Made by a program: the position numbers and the translations under genes | Notes under the pieces: model-generated | The model's input: the letters and a program-made list of their open reading frames with translations, nothing else | What the model was told of the DNA's origin: nothing | The model's database searches: none | Part shown: in pieces, positions 34,356 through 45,665 of the stretch | How the letters are laid out: each line of letters begins with the position of its first letter | Numbering within the stretch: the first letter of the stretch is position 1 | Source of the DNA: Podospora pseudoanserina | Taxonomy: Eukaryota; Ascomycota; Sordariomycetes; Sordariales; Podosporaceae | DNA length: 64,000 nt | Assembly: GCF_035222485.1 (NCBI RefSeq) | Contig: NC_085922.1 | Span: 1,255,001 to 1,319,000 of the forward strand | Direction of reading: 5' to 3'

Positions 34356-36370
34356 GCTGTTGCTGTTGTTGGTCGAACCCTGCGCTGCTGTTGTTATTGG
34401 TACTACTGATGATAACACCGCCACCGGGGGTGAGGGTTCTTTCTTGATTGTGGTGATCACAGGGGCAGGGGCGGGGGCGGGTATTGGTGCCCCTGGGACG
34501 GGGACTGATATCTTGACTTGGGAGGAGAAGGAGGAGGAGTGAGTTGATGGACTTTGGTGTTTGCTGGTCATGGTGACCGTGGTAGACCGGGACCAAGGGC
34601 GCATTTTTTGACCTATCGGGCTAGTTGTCAAGCTGCGTGCCAAGGAGAGCATGTCATGTAAGAGAGATTCCCATTCCATTTCCTGCTCTGTATCCCCTTC
34701 CTCGTCGTCGGCTTCGATTATCCCTTGCTGGAGGGAGCTCAGACTTAAATTTGGGTGCGAGGTGCGAGGGGAGGGAGCAGCGGGTAGGGGGGTGGGAGGG
34801 GTGTAGCTGATTAAGAAGGGGTTGAGGGCCAGAGAGGGTGGGAACATGGGTGGTCGTTTTGGCGGGAGGGATGGTATCCTCGACACCAGAAACAAGGCTG
34901 TTTTGAAGTAGAGGAGGTCAAGAAGAAGAATGTACAGGTCTGGTGTGTTGGGCGCAATGGAGCCGAATCGGGCGAAGAACTCGGAGATGATAGGGCCGAG
35001 ACGTTTTGCTCTGGCTCGGAGGCAGGCTGATTGGCGACCTTCGGGTCGGATGGTCGAGGCGGAGAGCTTGTGCAAAAAGGCCATGGTGTCGTGTTGGAAG
35101 GTGGCCATTAGTTTTCTGGCCTCCTTCGTGTCTGATATCACTGTTGACCCCTCGGCCGTCTGTAGGCTCGCACCGTCGTCGTATACCCTCGAGACGTACG
35201 ACTTCTCCGAAACGACCGGGTGGATAGCTGTCGTGAAGAAACACGACGTGACTTCTAGCCGGGCAAATAACCGAATGATGTCGGGCATTTCCAATCCGTC
35301 TCTCTGATGACTCGTGCCCAGTGGTGGCCACACAAATATTGATGTGTCGGATAGGCAGTCGAAGACATTAAAAGGCATGCTCTGTAATATTCGAAGACCA
35401 TTGACAAGGTGAGTCACGGCCACCGAGTGCTTCGACCTGACGGTTTCGAGAAATATAAACGCCAGACAGCAGATGAGTGTAATCCTGACCGAATCTGGAC
35501 CCGTCGAACCGACATGTCGTTGCAGCTTTGCGATGGATTTGTTGTACTGCTGAATAACAAACACCTCCAGTGCGTCGCGGGTGAAGCCGTCGAGGACCTT
35601 TTGGTCTGGAAACTGAACCAACGTGTGAGCCGCCCCGAGGGCCACCACGGCGTGCTTGACCGCCTCATCCTGACAGCAATTTGTCGATGGCGATATCACC
35701 TTGTTCCAGAACACGGTATAATGAGACAGGTGCTGCGGCGTGCTCGGGTCAAACCACGTGGAAGAGTTGGAACGAAACCGGCCAAAGAAGCGTTTTTCCG
35801 TGTCGGTCCCGTCAATGTCAGCCGGCGCAATCCGGCGCATCGACCGCAACGCCTCGCTCCATTGACACGCCTTTACGAATTCCACCTTGGCCAGCTCGGC
35901 AGTGCGTGTTGGGTCGGCAGGCGAGGACCGGTAGCGGGCGTAGGCCGAGCTGGAACCCTTGTCGTAGCCATCACACGTCCTCCCCGTCGACGTGCACCGA
36001 AGACAAGCTGGCTTCTCCTCTCCACACTTCACCCGACGGATCCTATTACCATCACGGTCAGAATCTTTTTCTTGCTGTGTCTCGTCATTACTCACTTGCT
36101 GTCGATCCTTGTCAGCCATTGAACCACAAAAATGTTCTTCTCTAAAACCTACCAGGTGATGCAACCGGTCCTGACTTTTGGTCTGCTCGCTCTCGTCCGC
36201 TTCTTGATGTGACCCGAGGCTGTGGTGGTCGAAGCTGTTGTTGTCACTGATGATGCCGTTGGAGAATTCGTCGCCGATATCGTGGGGCTCGGATTGCTGC
36301 TTTTAGTATTTCCCCCTCCGGTCGTCTGTATATGAAGCGGCGGCGGCAATCTCTGCAGCCCCTCGGCCAT
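33936..36370 (-). CDS. Zn2Cys6 fungal transcription factor with a 3-base micro-exon
   Basis: Three exons: complement(join(33936..36042,36096..36098,36153..36370)), 775 residues. After a Ser/Thr-rich start and a basic stretch (HIKKRTRASRPKVRTG), the zinc binuclear cluster reads C70-x2-C73-x6-C80-x6-C87-x2-C90-x6-C97, exactly the Gal4-type spacing. C73 and K74 are encoded across two introns and a CAA micro-exon. The middle (about 130-430) is helical and resembles a fungal transcription factor regulatory region (AVVALGAAHTLVQFP, ITLICCLAFIFLETVR). Then come disordered Pro/Ser stretches, a run of 28 asparagines encoded by AAC, and a Gly/Met-rich end. It is probably a DNA-binding regulator in the nucleus; its targets are unknown. 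It is divergent from the gene at 38.4 kb. Confidence 0.88.
34272..34355. repeat. GTT/AAC trinucleotide repeat coding 28 asparagines
   Basis: Twenty-eight uninterrupted GTT triplets on the forward strand read as AAC (Asn) in the transcription factor gene. Interrupted repeats (GCT = Ser, GTC = Asp) flank it on both sides. Such runs commonly vary in length between strains. Confidence 0.95.
36096..36098 (-). other. Predicted 3-nucleotide coding micro-exon (CAA) of the Zn2Cys6 gene
   Basis: The upstream intron (36099..36152, 54 bases) runs gtaggt...ggctgac...cgacag; the downstream intron (36043..36095, 53 bases) runs gtgagt...tctgacc...aatag. Each has a full donor, branch and acceptor. TG + CAA + G gives TGC AAG, restoring Cys-Lys of the zinc cluster. 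Joining the outer exons directly gives TGG (Trp) and removes a ligand. Confidence 0.75.
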
Positions 36371-36415
36371 AATGCTCGTGGTTCTCTCTTCCCCCTGGGT
36401 ATACCCGTGCTACTG

Positions 36416-36456
36416 TGTGTGTATGTGTATGTGTATGTGTGTGTGTGTGTGTGTGA
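36416..36456. repeat. TG-rich dinucleotide repeat
   Basis: An imperfect (TG)n stretch with a few TATG units, immediately upstream of the Zn2Cys6 factor start. Non-coding. Confidence 0.9.
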
Positions 36457-37360
36457 GAACCAAAACCGAGATCATTCGGAGACAGGAAAAAAAAGAGGTC
36501 TTCCCCTCCCTTTTTGGATCTTTTTTGGTCGTGTTCCAGGGGCAATGTAATGTAAGCCAAGGTGAAGGGTAGGTAGGCAAGTGGACACCCGACTGCTTGA
36601 CACTAATCAATAACCGGGCATAGATGCGCCCTCACAGATTCAGAACAAGCACACCCACGCAACGGCACGCCGAGAAGCGAAGGAGGAGATGATGTAGCGA
36701 TAAAACAAAAACCCCCATGTCCCCATGTCTCCATACCTTACCCTCCTCAGATCTTGCATCATTTTTTGAAGGGTAGTTGAAGTAGGAGAGGAAAAACAGA
36801 ACTGCCTGGGCCACCTTGGCCCCCCCGTTTTCTTCCACCACGCCGCCTTCTCACCCTATCTCACCCACTCAGCTCGAATCCTCTTTTATCCTCTCCATCT
36901 TGTTTTTTGCCATCTCTCGCTTGTCCCAGATGGTCGACCGAGCCCCGGATCGACTCGAGACGCAAGGTCGAAATCGATGTCACTGAAGCCAAAAATGATG
37001 GGTTCACACATGTCGGCGGGCGGCCCAGTAGCCACATGGCAGCCCCCCCCGGGCATCGCCGGCGACGTACGTCAAGACAACTACTATTGTATGCATGGAA
37101 GCATCCATCGAACTCTTACTAGACAGCAGGTTGTCAAGGCAATCGAGCAAACTACCTTTGAGCCCTCTGTCAGTTTGGGGCATGGCAGCAAGGGCTCTGA
37201 CTAAGATGAAGTTTGAGAAGAAGCAGTCCGGCGGAGGTGGTCGACGGAGCAGAGGAGTTCTCGCTAAGAATAGCGGTACGGAATGTCGGTGCCTGGTGCC
37301 TGGGGAGTTGAGATGGTTGCATGTGCTTGCAGTTTTTCTGCCGGAGAGGAGTGCTGTGCT

Positions 37361-37393
37361 GTGGTGGTGATGGTGGTGGTGGTGGTGGTGGTG
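37361..37393. repeat. TGG trinucleotide repeat
   Basis: Nearly uninterrupted GGT/TGG triplets in the divergent interval. Non-coding. Confidence 0.9.
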
Positions 37394-38445
37394 TGCTCGC
37401 CCCATGGCCCCATCATGGATATCTGACACTCTTCTGAAGAGCTGGGTATCCCTCTCGATCAGATCAGTTTCCCATCGACTGATTTGGGCTGATCCCTTCC
37501 GTAAACTATCCACTGCCGGCGCGGCGGAGCATGGAGTTTCGGAAGGTGGTTAATTATTAGTGCATCACCGGAAGCGTTGCGACTCCAGCGTTCCCCGTCG
37601 TCCGCTATACCCCGAAGAGTTAGCAGCTCGGCTCGCTAAAACCCGCCCACGCATCGAGCCACAGACCTCGGCCAAGCACCGGAGGGGTGTGTCCAAAGAC
37701 TCGCCGTTGCATCCTGTTTTTGGCATGGCTAAAGACTGAGGATGTCTGTCTGATGGTGTTTTGGAATGTTTGTGTAACAGCGATGGTTAGATTAGGCAAC
37801 ACGAAAAGCAGCAGCCTCCAAGAATAGGCCCCAGGCATCGAGACATACAGAGAGGTCTCAGGTCGGGGTCCCGGGGCTTGCCTTGGAAAGCATCACCATT
37901 CCAAATCATCATCACCAATACAATCACTCAGTAGTCTCAAGAGCAGCGTGTGTTTGCATGCTGCCTACTCTAGAAACAACAACCTACACCCTACACGTGC
38001 CAAAGATGACCGGGGTTCACGACATCGGCCGTTGCGCCTTCGTCATGCCTCACCCTGCCATCGAAGAAGGACCGAAGGTGAGAGAGCAGAGGAAAGAGTA
38101 CGGAAGCTACATCGCAGAAAGAGCCAACCCGCCAATCTTCAAAGCCAATCCCAACCTCCAACCAGAAAACCCCCAGGACGTCGGATAACAACCATCTGTC
38201 AGCATTCCACGGCAGTCAGCCTTACAAGATATCATCAAACCACTATCATGCAAGCATACACCCTCCCAACCCGCAGCTACCGCCGCGACGACAACACCAC
38301 CGCTTCCGAACCACCGCTCGACCTCCAGACCCCCTCCAGCGACTCTTATTACAGTAACAGGCGCTCAACAACCCCGCTCCCCTTCATCCGCCACCACCGC
38401 AACCGCCGCCGTCTCAACGTCCCAAACACATTCGCCGGCCTCTAG

Positions 38446-39747
38446 GAAAAGGACCCGAATCGGTTTCCTCCGCCCTCGCAGCAAACCATTCGCAATGCCG
38501 GGTCCTCCCAGGAGAACCGCCCCGACAACAAGGAAAACAACCCCTCCAACCTCCCGTCATATTACTCAACCTACTCCCTCCCCCGTAAACCCAGCCCCAG
38601 TCCCCCCCCGACAGAGCGAGTGAGATCTCCCTACCGCCACAGAACCTTCTCTTTTGAATCCCCGCCTGCATCTCCAGAGCTGGTGGTGTACGCCAACAAA
38701 GGGGGGTTAGATCTCTCTTGTGCATCCCCAAGGGATGATCTCGCCCGACATGGTATCAGCCACGCCCAAATCCGATCAGCATCATCCACCTACCCCTCCG
38801 ACGAACGGGCCCAAAGTCCGGTCTCCCCGCCGTTGACGCTTGGGAGGAAAATACTGTCTAGTCTGGCGGGGTATGGATTCAGCGAGGCGGATTTTGATGC
38901 TGATGCTTCTTCGGAGAGGGAGGATGACGATGGAGTAGAGGAGGGGTTGTACCCTGGGGAGAAGAGGTTGAGCCGAGAGGAGGGGGAGATTGCAAGGGTT
39001 ATATCCGCCGCGAAATCATCACCACCTGGGGTCCAGAGTCAGGTGTGGGGTGGGGCGGTGTTTAAGTTTCCAGCACCGCCCGAGGAAGGGGAAAAGGAAG
39101 AGGACGAGGGTTTTGCTTTGCCGGCGCCGGAGTCACCTCTTCTTGTTGGGCTGGCGGTTGAGGACAGGATGGAACAGGAGGGAGCGGATGAGGATGCTTC
39201 CACGAGGTGTTTACCCAGGGTGAGCACTGCGTTTTCGGGGTTTGAAGGGGAGCATTCTTCTTTCGTACCGCCGCTGCAAGAAGAGGAGCAAGAGCATATT
39301 TCTTTTGGGATGCAGTTGAGGGAGAGGATTAGTGGGCATTTTCGGAGGGGAAATGGTAATGATCATCATCATCATCATCGTCGTCATCATCGTCATCATC
39401 ATCATCATTACAAGTCGGGCGGCTCGAGGGCTGGGGGTGGTAGTTGCGGGAAGGGTTTGGAACGGTTCAAGGAAGAAAGCTCAAAGACAAATGTTGGGAC
39501 GGATGTGAAGAGGTGGTTTGTGAGGGGGCTCAAGGCGGGGAGGAAGGGGGTTAGGAGGGTCAAGAGGGGGTTGAATCATCATGGGGATGGCGACAAGGGG
39601 AGGGAGGGGAAGATGAAAAGGGAGATGAGGCGGGTGGATGAGAAGCTTGAGAGGGAGAGGGGGAAGTTGAGGAAGAAGCCCAGGAGGGAGGGGAAGGGGA
39701 AGAAGAGGGAGGGGTTGAGGGGGCGGATTTGGGGGTTGTTGGTGTAG
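38446..39747 (+). CDS. Unknown low-complexity protein; 5' end unresolved (in-frame TAG or upstream exon)
   Basis: The frame is open from 38446 to the TAG ending at 39747 (433 codons) and looks genuinely coding: SSQENRPDNKENNPSNLP, RHRTFSFESPPASPELVV, LGRKILSSLAGYGFSEADFD, an acidic middle, a His run (NGNDHHHHHRRHHRHHHHHY) and a Lys/Arg-rich tail with WFVRGLKAGRKGVRRVKRG. The first in-frame ATG after 38446 is near residue 180, so the start must lie upstream. Two models remain: an exon ending at 38077 spliced (gtgaga...ctctag) to 38446 in phase 0, or the same-frame ORF from ATG 38248 interrupted by one TAG. The family is not recognised. The basic C-terminus suggests nucleic acid or membrane contact, which is only a guess. 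Confidence 0.6.
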   Translation, partial: EKDPNRFPPPSQQTIRNAGSSQENRPDNKENNPSNLPSYYSTYSLPRKPSPSPPPTERVRSPYRHRTFSFESPPASPELVVYANKGGLDLSCASPRDDLARHGISHAQIRSASSTYPSDERAQSPVSPPLTLGRKILSSLAGYGFSEADFDADASSEREDDDGVEEGLYPGEKRLSREEGEIARVISAAKSSPPGVQSQVWGGAVFKFPAPPEEGEKEEDEGFALPAPESPLLVGLAVEDRMEQEGADEDASTRCLPRVSTAFSGFEGEHSSFVPPLQEEEQEHISFGMQLRERISGHFRRGNGNDHHHHHRRHHRHHHHHYKSGGSRAGGGSCGKGLERFKEESSKTNVGTDVKRWFVRGLKAGRKGVRRVKRGLNHHGDGDKGREGKMKREMRRVDEKLERERGKLRKKPRREGKGKKREGLRGRIWGLLV

Positions 39748-40169
39748 TTTTCTATCAGGTATCGGTTTGGTGATGCGGGTTGGGGTCTGGTGGTTAGATT
39801 AGGTATGGATTAGACGGCTTGGTGGTTTAGGGTTTGGAGACCGGGGTGATATATTCTGAGCATTATTACCGTCTTTTTCCTGGAGCCGTACAAAACGGTC
39901 AGAATAGAGGGCAACTCGAAACGGGTTTTCAACTTGTTCACTTGCAAAGAACTGTGCTTTGTCTCTCCGCTGAGATTTCGTCGGTCTGTATGTCTCGAAA
40001 CCCCCTTTACACGACAGCAACCACACCCAAAGCTCGGTATTCTTTTGGGGACTTTTGTGTCAGGACTTGGTGTGATGATGTCTGAGTAAGATTCTTGTTA
40101 GACACACATTCGGACCAGTCGGAAGGGACCCAAGTCGGTAGTTGAGGGGTTTGGTGTTTGTGTTTGTGT

Positions 40170-40212
<43 letters not shown>

Positions 40213-40717
40213 CTAGGGAGGTAGGTACTTTCTGTGCAACGTTTTACTGCATGGGCAACTCAGGACGGCGAAACACGGGGCTTACATTTTCGTCTACGGA
40301 GCGTGGATGTGATTTGAGGTTTTTGACGGGTGGGCGGCACAGTAAACGGTGCAAGTTGGATACCTTACCTGAGTACCTAGCTAGGGATAGGATGAATAGG
40401 GGAAGGGTTGGGATAGGTGACCAAGGTGGTGCAGGGGCTTGACATTTATGGGTGAGGTGAGGGTACAACCCGTTTTGAGAAGACGGACATACAACCCACA
40501 CTTGACGAACTCCTTTTGATTCACAGAGAGCACTTCCAAATCACAGTCAAAGGTAACTAAACGTGTCACCAATCTTGCATGTCACCAAAATCAAGGCGTG
40601 GGATCTAATCCATTCCCTCAGCCAAGGTAGTAATAGAAGTCTAACCGAACAATGTTCCCTCCCCTTCATTCCCAACCTTTGTCATTTCTTCTAGCTAACC
40701 TGCCGGCCCTTGAAAAT
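39748..40717. other. 3' region between convergent genes, including UBA1 3' UTR
   Basis: About 1 kb with a TG repeat and TAGGTAG/AGGTAGGTA motifs. No coding-like frame is present. Confidence 0.5.
40166..40210. repeat. TG dinucleotide repeat
   Basis: About 20 TG units with two TGCG interruptions, in convergent 3' space. Confidence 0.9.
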
Positions 40718-43700
40718 CTACCTAATCTTCACCTTGATGTACGGCACCTCCACATCCTCCCCGTCCGCATCCTCCGTCACCACATCAAAGATCAGCTCCT
40801 TCTGATGCTCGGGAATCTTCTTCTTGCTCACCGTCTCGACCAGCTCGCTCAACTTCATCGGATACTTGTCCTTTCTCTTCGCAGGCGGGAAGAAGGACGC
40901 GTACAGCAAGCTCACGCCCGAGCTCACCATCGAGATCTCCAGGCCACGGGATTTGAAGTCATCGATCAACTCTTGCAACGTGACATCATTGAACTCGAAG
41001 CGGTCCCAGATCTTGTCAAACGTCACCTTGCCGTCGGGACCCGTGTACTCAACCTTGGGGCTGGCAATCGGCTCGCTGAAGCCAAAAAAGGGCAGGGCCA
41101 AGTTGATGAAGCCGTTCTTGTACTGCTCGATGTCGTCCTTGCCGTCGATGATCTTGAACAGCTCAAGGATGACCAGGCCGGTGACCAACGCCGTGGTGGT
41201 GGCGATGGCGGGAATGATCTTGCCGGCGATGAACTTGGTCTTGTGCCTATCAGCCTGCTCGATCTTGTAGTTGTCGGCACGCAGGTTGCTGGCGGCCGTG
41301 ATGAAGTCAATGTGGTGGTTGGTATCATCATCCTTCTCAAACTCGACAGGAGTGAGCTTGAAGCCGGCAAGGGACTTGGGATCGGGAAGCTGCTTGATCA
41401 GATTGCTCAGCTCAGCTTCATCATCAAAGGCAGCGCCGGCGTTCGGATCCTAAAACAAGTCAGCGAGATCATTCTAGGGTACCTCTTCAGGCAAAACTTA
41501 CAGGCTCCTTCTCGTCGGCCTGAATCTTGACGTTGGAATCAGGAGAAAAGTCGGGAACAATCATCGACTCCAAGGCCTGGATGTAATCCTGCCTTGTCTT
41601 GTCCTTGACATTGATATTGTAGTTGAAGGCATGCAGGTTGGTCGCCGCCACGATGAAGCTGTAGTGAGTGGGATTGTTCGCATCAAACTTCAACGGATCA
41701 GGCGCGCGCTTCGGCCCAGACCAGAATGGGGTGCCGGTAGACGAGACAGAGTCCTTGGGGAAGTTGTAGAGCAGCTGCTGAATAGCATTGTTGTATTGCT
41801 TCTCGAACAGCATGCGGCCCCACTGAACGCAGTCCTCAAAGGTGAGAGCCCGGTCATTCTTGAGGTAGTCGAGGAGCATCTCGAGGGTGGCCTTCTCGTT
41901 GCCGCCCTGCTTCAGAGTGGTCTCGAGGTAGTTGGGCTGGGTAAGATAGAGGTTGGCTGTCTCGGCAGGCTTGACAAACGAGCTCTCAAACAACTCACGA
42001 GCCCACGCAATGGTGTGCTCGATCTTGTTGGGGAAACTGCGCAGAGTGCACATGGGGAAGGACTGCTCGGGGGGATCCTGAGAGGAGGAGTATGACTCGG
42101 TGATCTTGGGAAGGACGACCTGGGTGTTGCCCTTGGTACCAAGAGTACCGCTCTCCAGCAGAGGCTTGTGGAAGAAGACGCATCTCCTGTCGACATATGT
42201 TCTCGCCTCAACGTTGTCGAGCGCATTGGTAACACCGTCCAAGTCGTTCCAGAAATCCTCGTTAAAGATGTGCTCTGTCTCGGGGCTGACACGGTCCTTC
42301 AGGGTGACAATGTGGCCGACCAATTCAGGGTTCATCGCCTGAACTGCCCTGGCGGCACAGTCGCTCTTCATCTGGCCGACATCCTTGGGCCTGAAGAGGA
42401 ACTGCCTGTTGAGGTTGCTCTTCTCGATGGAATCCATGTCGGTAACAGTGATCTTGCCGCGAGGGCCGGTTCCGAGACCGATCATGGCCCAGTTCTTGAG
42501 CATTTCGCAGCCGATAGCACCGGCACCGACGAGGAACTGTCTGACGTTGGCGACCTTGTCTTGGAACTCGCGGCCAAAGACGGCAATTTGGCCATCATAG
42601 CGAGCACCGGTGGGCTGGCAGAGCTCCTCGGTGCGGGCAACACTCGTTGGGAGTGATTCAAGCGAGTCAAAGTACATGAACTGCTGCACGGGGTTGAACT
42701 TTCCAGACACAGCCTTGAGCACTTCTTGAGCCGCGAGGCCGCCGAAGAAGGCGGCCATTGGGTTCAGGTCACCAGTAGCCTGGTAGCTGAGCTCCTTCAG
42801 GAGCTTCTCATCCCACTCCACCTCGATTCCCTCGGCTTGGGCGAACTGTTTGGCCGAGCTGATCACGACAAGCGCATCCTCCTCGTTCATGGGCCGGGGA
42901 AGACGACCATGGGTCTGGGCAAAGGCATGCACGGCTTGGAATCCGATGTGAAGCTGTTGTGGGCGATCAAACTTGGCAAAATCAGAGATGACAAATTCAG
43001 GCTCTTTCATGGCAGCAGAAATGCTCTTGAAGCTGATGAACTTGGGCATCTTGACCTGCTGATAGAGACCTCCGCGCTTGTACTGCCCGAGACCTGACAC
43101 GTCACCGATGGAAAAGGTGTATGGGCCCCTGACCGTGACCTTTCGGGGCTCGGCACCGTTGAGACCTTCCATACCCTCCACCTCGGTAAACGTCACGTAG
43201 TCGCCATCCTCCAGCCCGTGCCGCGTCTCATCGAGGGCAGAGACCAGACCCTCCTCGTCGATGCCTGCCACTATACCACTGACGGGGTTCTCGCCACTGG
43301 AGTCGAGCACGGTGAAGTTGTTGCCGAAATCGCAAAATATGTTGGCGAACAGGCCGGCTGTCTCGGCGGCGATAAAGTAGATGCCCTTCTCGTGGCAGTA
43401 GTCGCCGACGAGGACCTTGAGGTGCTGGGGCGTATTTGTTAGAACCACGACCTGGTACTTGTCAAACTGCGACAGGTTCTCGCCAAGATTATCAGATTGG
43501 TGAATGTGAACTGGTGTGTAGGCGTTGAGCTCGGCGACACGTGGGGCCACGACCTGGTCGCGAGGCTTGCCGACGTCTTCAGGATGCAGGAAGAAGTTGG
43601 AAGAGAGGTCTGCGATGGCGACGGGGGCGGGATCGAAGAGGGAGACGCTTTTCACACCGGCGAGGGCGATGTTCTTTGCGATTTCGACACCGAGACCCTT

Positions 43701-43945
43701 TTGACCAACGATGAGGACGTTGGAAGCGCCCATGCGCTTCATGGCCTCGTGGCCCAAGACATAGAGCTGTCGGCTGTAGAGCGACTCGTCGATTTCGGTG
43801 GTGCCCACGACCGACTCGTCGACCTGCATCCGGGTGACGAGGTCGACCTCCTCGGGGAGCTTCTTGTCCTGGAAGGCATCAGGAGCAGTCAGTTTTGAGC
43901 CTGTCGGAGCTAGGGTTAAGTAGCAAGGAGAAGACGAACAGTCAT
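40718..43945 (-). CDS. UBA1: Ubiquitin-activating enzyme E1
   Basis: Three exons: complement(join(40718..41449,41502..43868,43940..43945)), 1034 residues. E1 adenylates ubiquitin with ATP, carries it as a thioester and passes it to E2 enzymes. The inactive adenylation half has [17 protein letters not shown] and [20 protein letters not shown]. The active half has [20 protein letters not shown] and [20 protein letters not shown]. The catalytic cysteine domain shows [20 protein letters not shown] with C609. The C-terminal ubiquitin-fold domain ends [12 protein letters not shown]. Total length is typical (about 1025). The first exon codes only Met-Thr before a weak donor (gttcgt), so the true N-terminus may differ; initiation at the internal MQVDESVVG is the alternative. 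The last intron (gtaagt...gctgac...tttag) is secure. Confidence 0.96.
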
Positions 43946-44881
43946 GGTTTTCTTGAGGGAGATAGGCAGATCCCCGTCGGATACTTTGCGTTTCCCCAGC
44001 TTGACAGGTTTATGTGATGGCTGGTGGAGTGGTTTTTGGATTGTTGATGGTGGTTTTGGGTGGTATTGCGGTTGCACCGGGCGAGGCGGCAGTTGAGTTG
44101 ACGGATAGAGTTGAGAGTTGGCGGTGCGAGGTCCCGGTCACAGGTCAGCCCCGCCACCGAGCTGGACTGCGGACTACGGACTGCGCTGCGGGGGATGATG
44201 CGATGGATGGTTGGCTGGGTGCCTTGTGAGCTACCCTGGAGTGTAGAGTGGGGGCAGTGACAGCCTGGAAGTAACAGTAACAAACGATGCCAACGGTTTT
44301 ATTATATGAAATGGTAAGTGTTGGTCTATCTCTGACGCCGATGTTTGCAATTTTGTATCTATTATTACCAACAGAGAGCTCGCCTCACAGTAAAAGACAG
44401 CTTTTGTTCCGAGCTGTCAGAGCTGCATGGAATCTGATGGTGATTTCTAACCATCGTGGCCCATGGGCCATGATGGAATGCGGTTCCACCCCCTGGGGCT
44501 GCCTAGTGGGGCAACTGGCCCCGCCTTTCCCGCCAGGTACCCTTGGCCGTGCAATTGATGAGAAGGAACAACTACTGTTTCGCTCATCGACTTTTGACTT
44601 CGATTACAGCTTTTTTCCCCATGAGCTTCTTTCATGGTCGGGGACGGCAAGAGTCATGATGCGTGATTTTGATGCTTCCAAGTGGGTAATAGAATTCTTT
44701 CTCTTTCTCCCTCCGACACACACATCGTCGATGAAAAGAGATATCTGGCAGGATAGGTATAACCCTAGAAATACAAAAGGGCTTGCTAATGGCAACAGAA
44801 CGTAAGACTCAAACTTCCAATATCTCCTCTCTTGCTTGTATCAAAAACCAAAGAATCTCTCCACCACAAAGTCGTGTTGAA
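43946..44881. other. UBA1 upstream / FKBP 3' region
   Basis: About 0.9 kb. A forward open stretch at 44287-44805 has random composition. No RNA gene or repeat is seen. Confidence 0.5.
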
Positions 44882-45509
44882 TCACTGAATGGCTTTTAGA
44901 TAGACGTCACTAAGGTAGGCAGGAGCAGGGTTAGCAGAGGTTCAGAGGCTCAGATGAGTCAAGCCAGTCGGTGAGTGTCAAGAGAGCACTTACAAGATCA
45001 GATCCGCATTGGGTGGGATGTGGCCGCGGAATCCTCTGTTAACAAGCGCTTGGTTAGTCATTGTCTGTGACTAATCGCAGTATAGATTGGCAAGGTAACT
45101 AGTAGTCGCGCATACTTTTCGCCATAGCCATAGTCGCTGGTGATATCAAGTGTGGCTCTCTCCCCAACCCTCATGTCGAGGACCGCCTCATCCCAACCTG
45201 GATATACTGTCAGCTGACAGCTTGTCACAGCGGTCCTGTTACTCCACATGCGTACCTCTAATGAGTTTCCCGATCCCGATCTGAGTGGAAAAGTCTCCTC
45301 GACCGACGGAGGAGTCAAACCTGAGGTAGGGGTGATCTTGTTAGTTGGTTGCATGTAGAGAGAGAGGAGCAGGTTGTCACTCACTCCTGGCCCTTGTTTT
45401 CTGGTTGGCTGGCGTCTTTCAACCAGCCAGTGTACTCGATGACGACTGTTTGTCCAGGGGCAGGTGAAGGTCCGGTCCCGTGGACATGGGTTATTCTTGT
45501 GACGCCCAT
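44882..45509 (-). CDS. FPR1: FKBP12-type peptidyl-prolyl cis-trans isomerase
   Basis: Five exons: complement(join(44882..44909,44994..45035,45116..45197,45256..45320,45385..45509)), 113 residues. FKBP12 catalyses proline isomerisation in the cytosol and is the receptor for FK506 and rapamycin. The single domain is complete: GQTVVIEYTGWL, FDSSVGRGDFSTQIG, GKLIRGWDEAVLDMRVGERA, then ITSDYGYGEKGFRGHIPPNA and LIFDVYLKAIQ. The drug-pocket aromatic positions (Y in EYTG, F and D in FDSS, W in GWDEA, Y in DYGYG) are all present. Four introns in a gene this small are typical of fungal FKBP genes. The ATG at 45509 gives the standard N-terminus (MGVTRITHV); an upstream in-frame start at 45614 would add 35 residues and is less likely. 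Confidence 0.95.
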
Positions 45510-45655
45510 GATGCTGTTGATCTGTGGGGTTGTTGGAGTTGTTGGAGGATGTAGAGTGTGAGAGTCAAAGGTAGTCGTAACGAGCTCGGAAAAGGACGGA
45601 CAAGAGTGTGGCATGGTCTGGAAAGCAACGTAGGATCTGGAGACGAGCCTTGTCC

Positions 45656-45665
45656 TTTTTATATA
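45656..45665 (-). promoter_or_regulatory. Putative TATA box of FKBP gene
   Basis: TATATAAAAA on the reverse strand, about 150 bases before the chosen FKBP ATG. Good match to a TATA element; unconfirmed. Confidence 0.45.

Larger units (their letters stand above)
36371..38445. other. Divergent interval before the gene at 38446, with unresolved upstream coding
   Basis: The first 1.5 kb is the promoter side of the Zn2Cys6 gene, with TG and TGG repeats and no coding-like frame. From about 38006 two candidate 5' coding pieces for the next gene occur: a short frame ending at a strong donor (AAG|gtgaga at 38077/38078), and an open frame from ATG 38248 ending in TAG at 38443-38445. Confidence 0.45.

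Noticed and set aside
34190-34596. Poly-Cys, poly-Val/Leu and poly-Gln frames over the GTT repeat
   Set aside because: Alternative frames of the trinucleotide repeat; only the Asn frame is continuous with the transcription factor.
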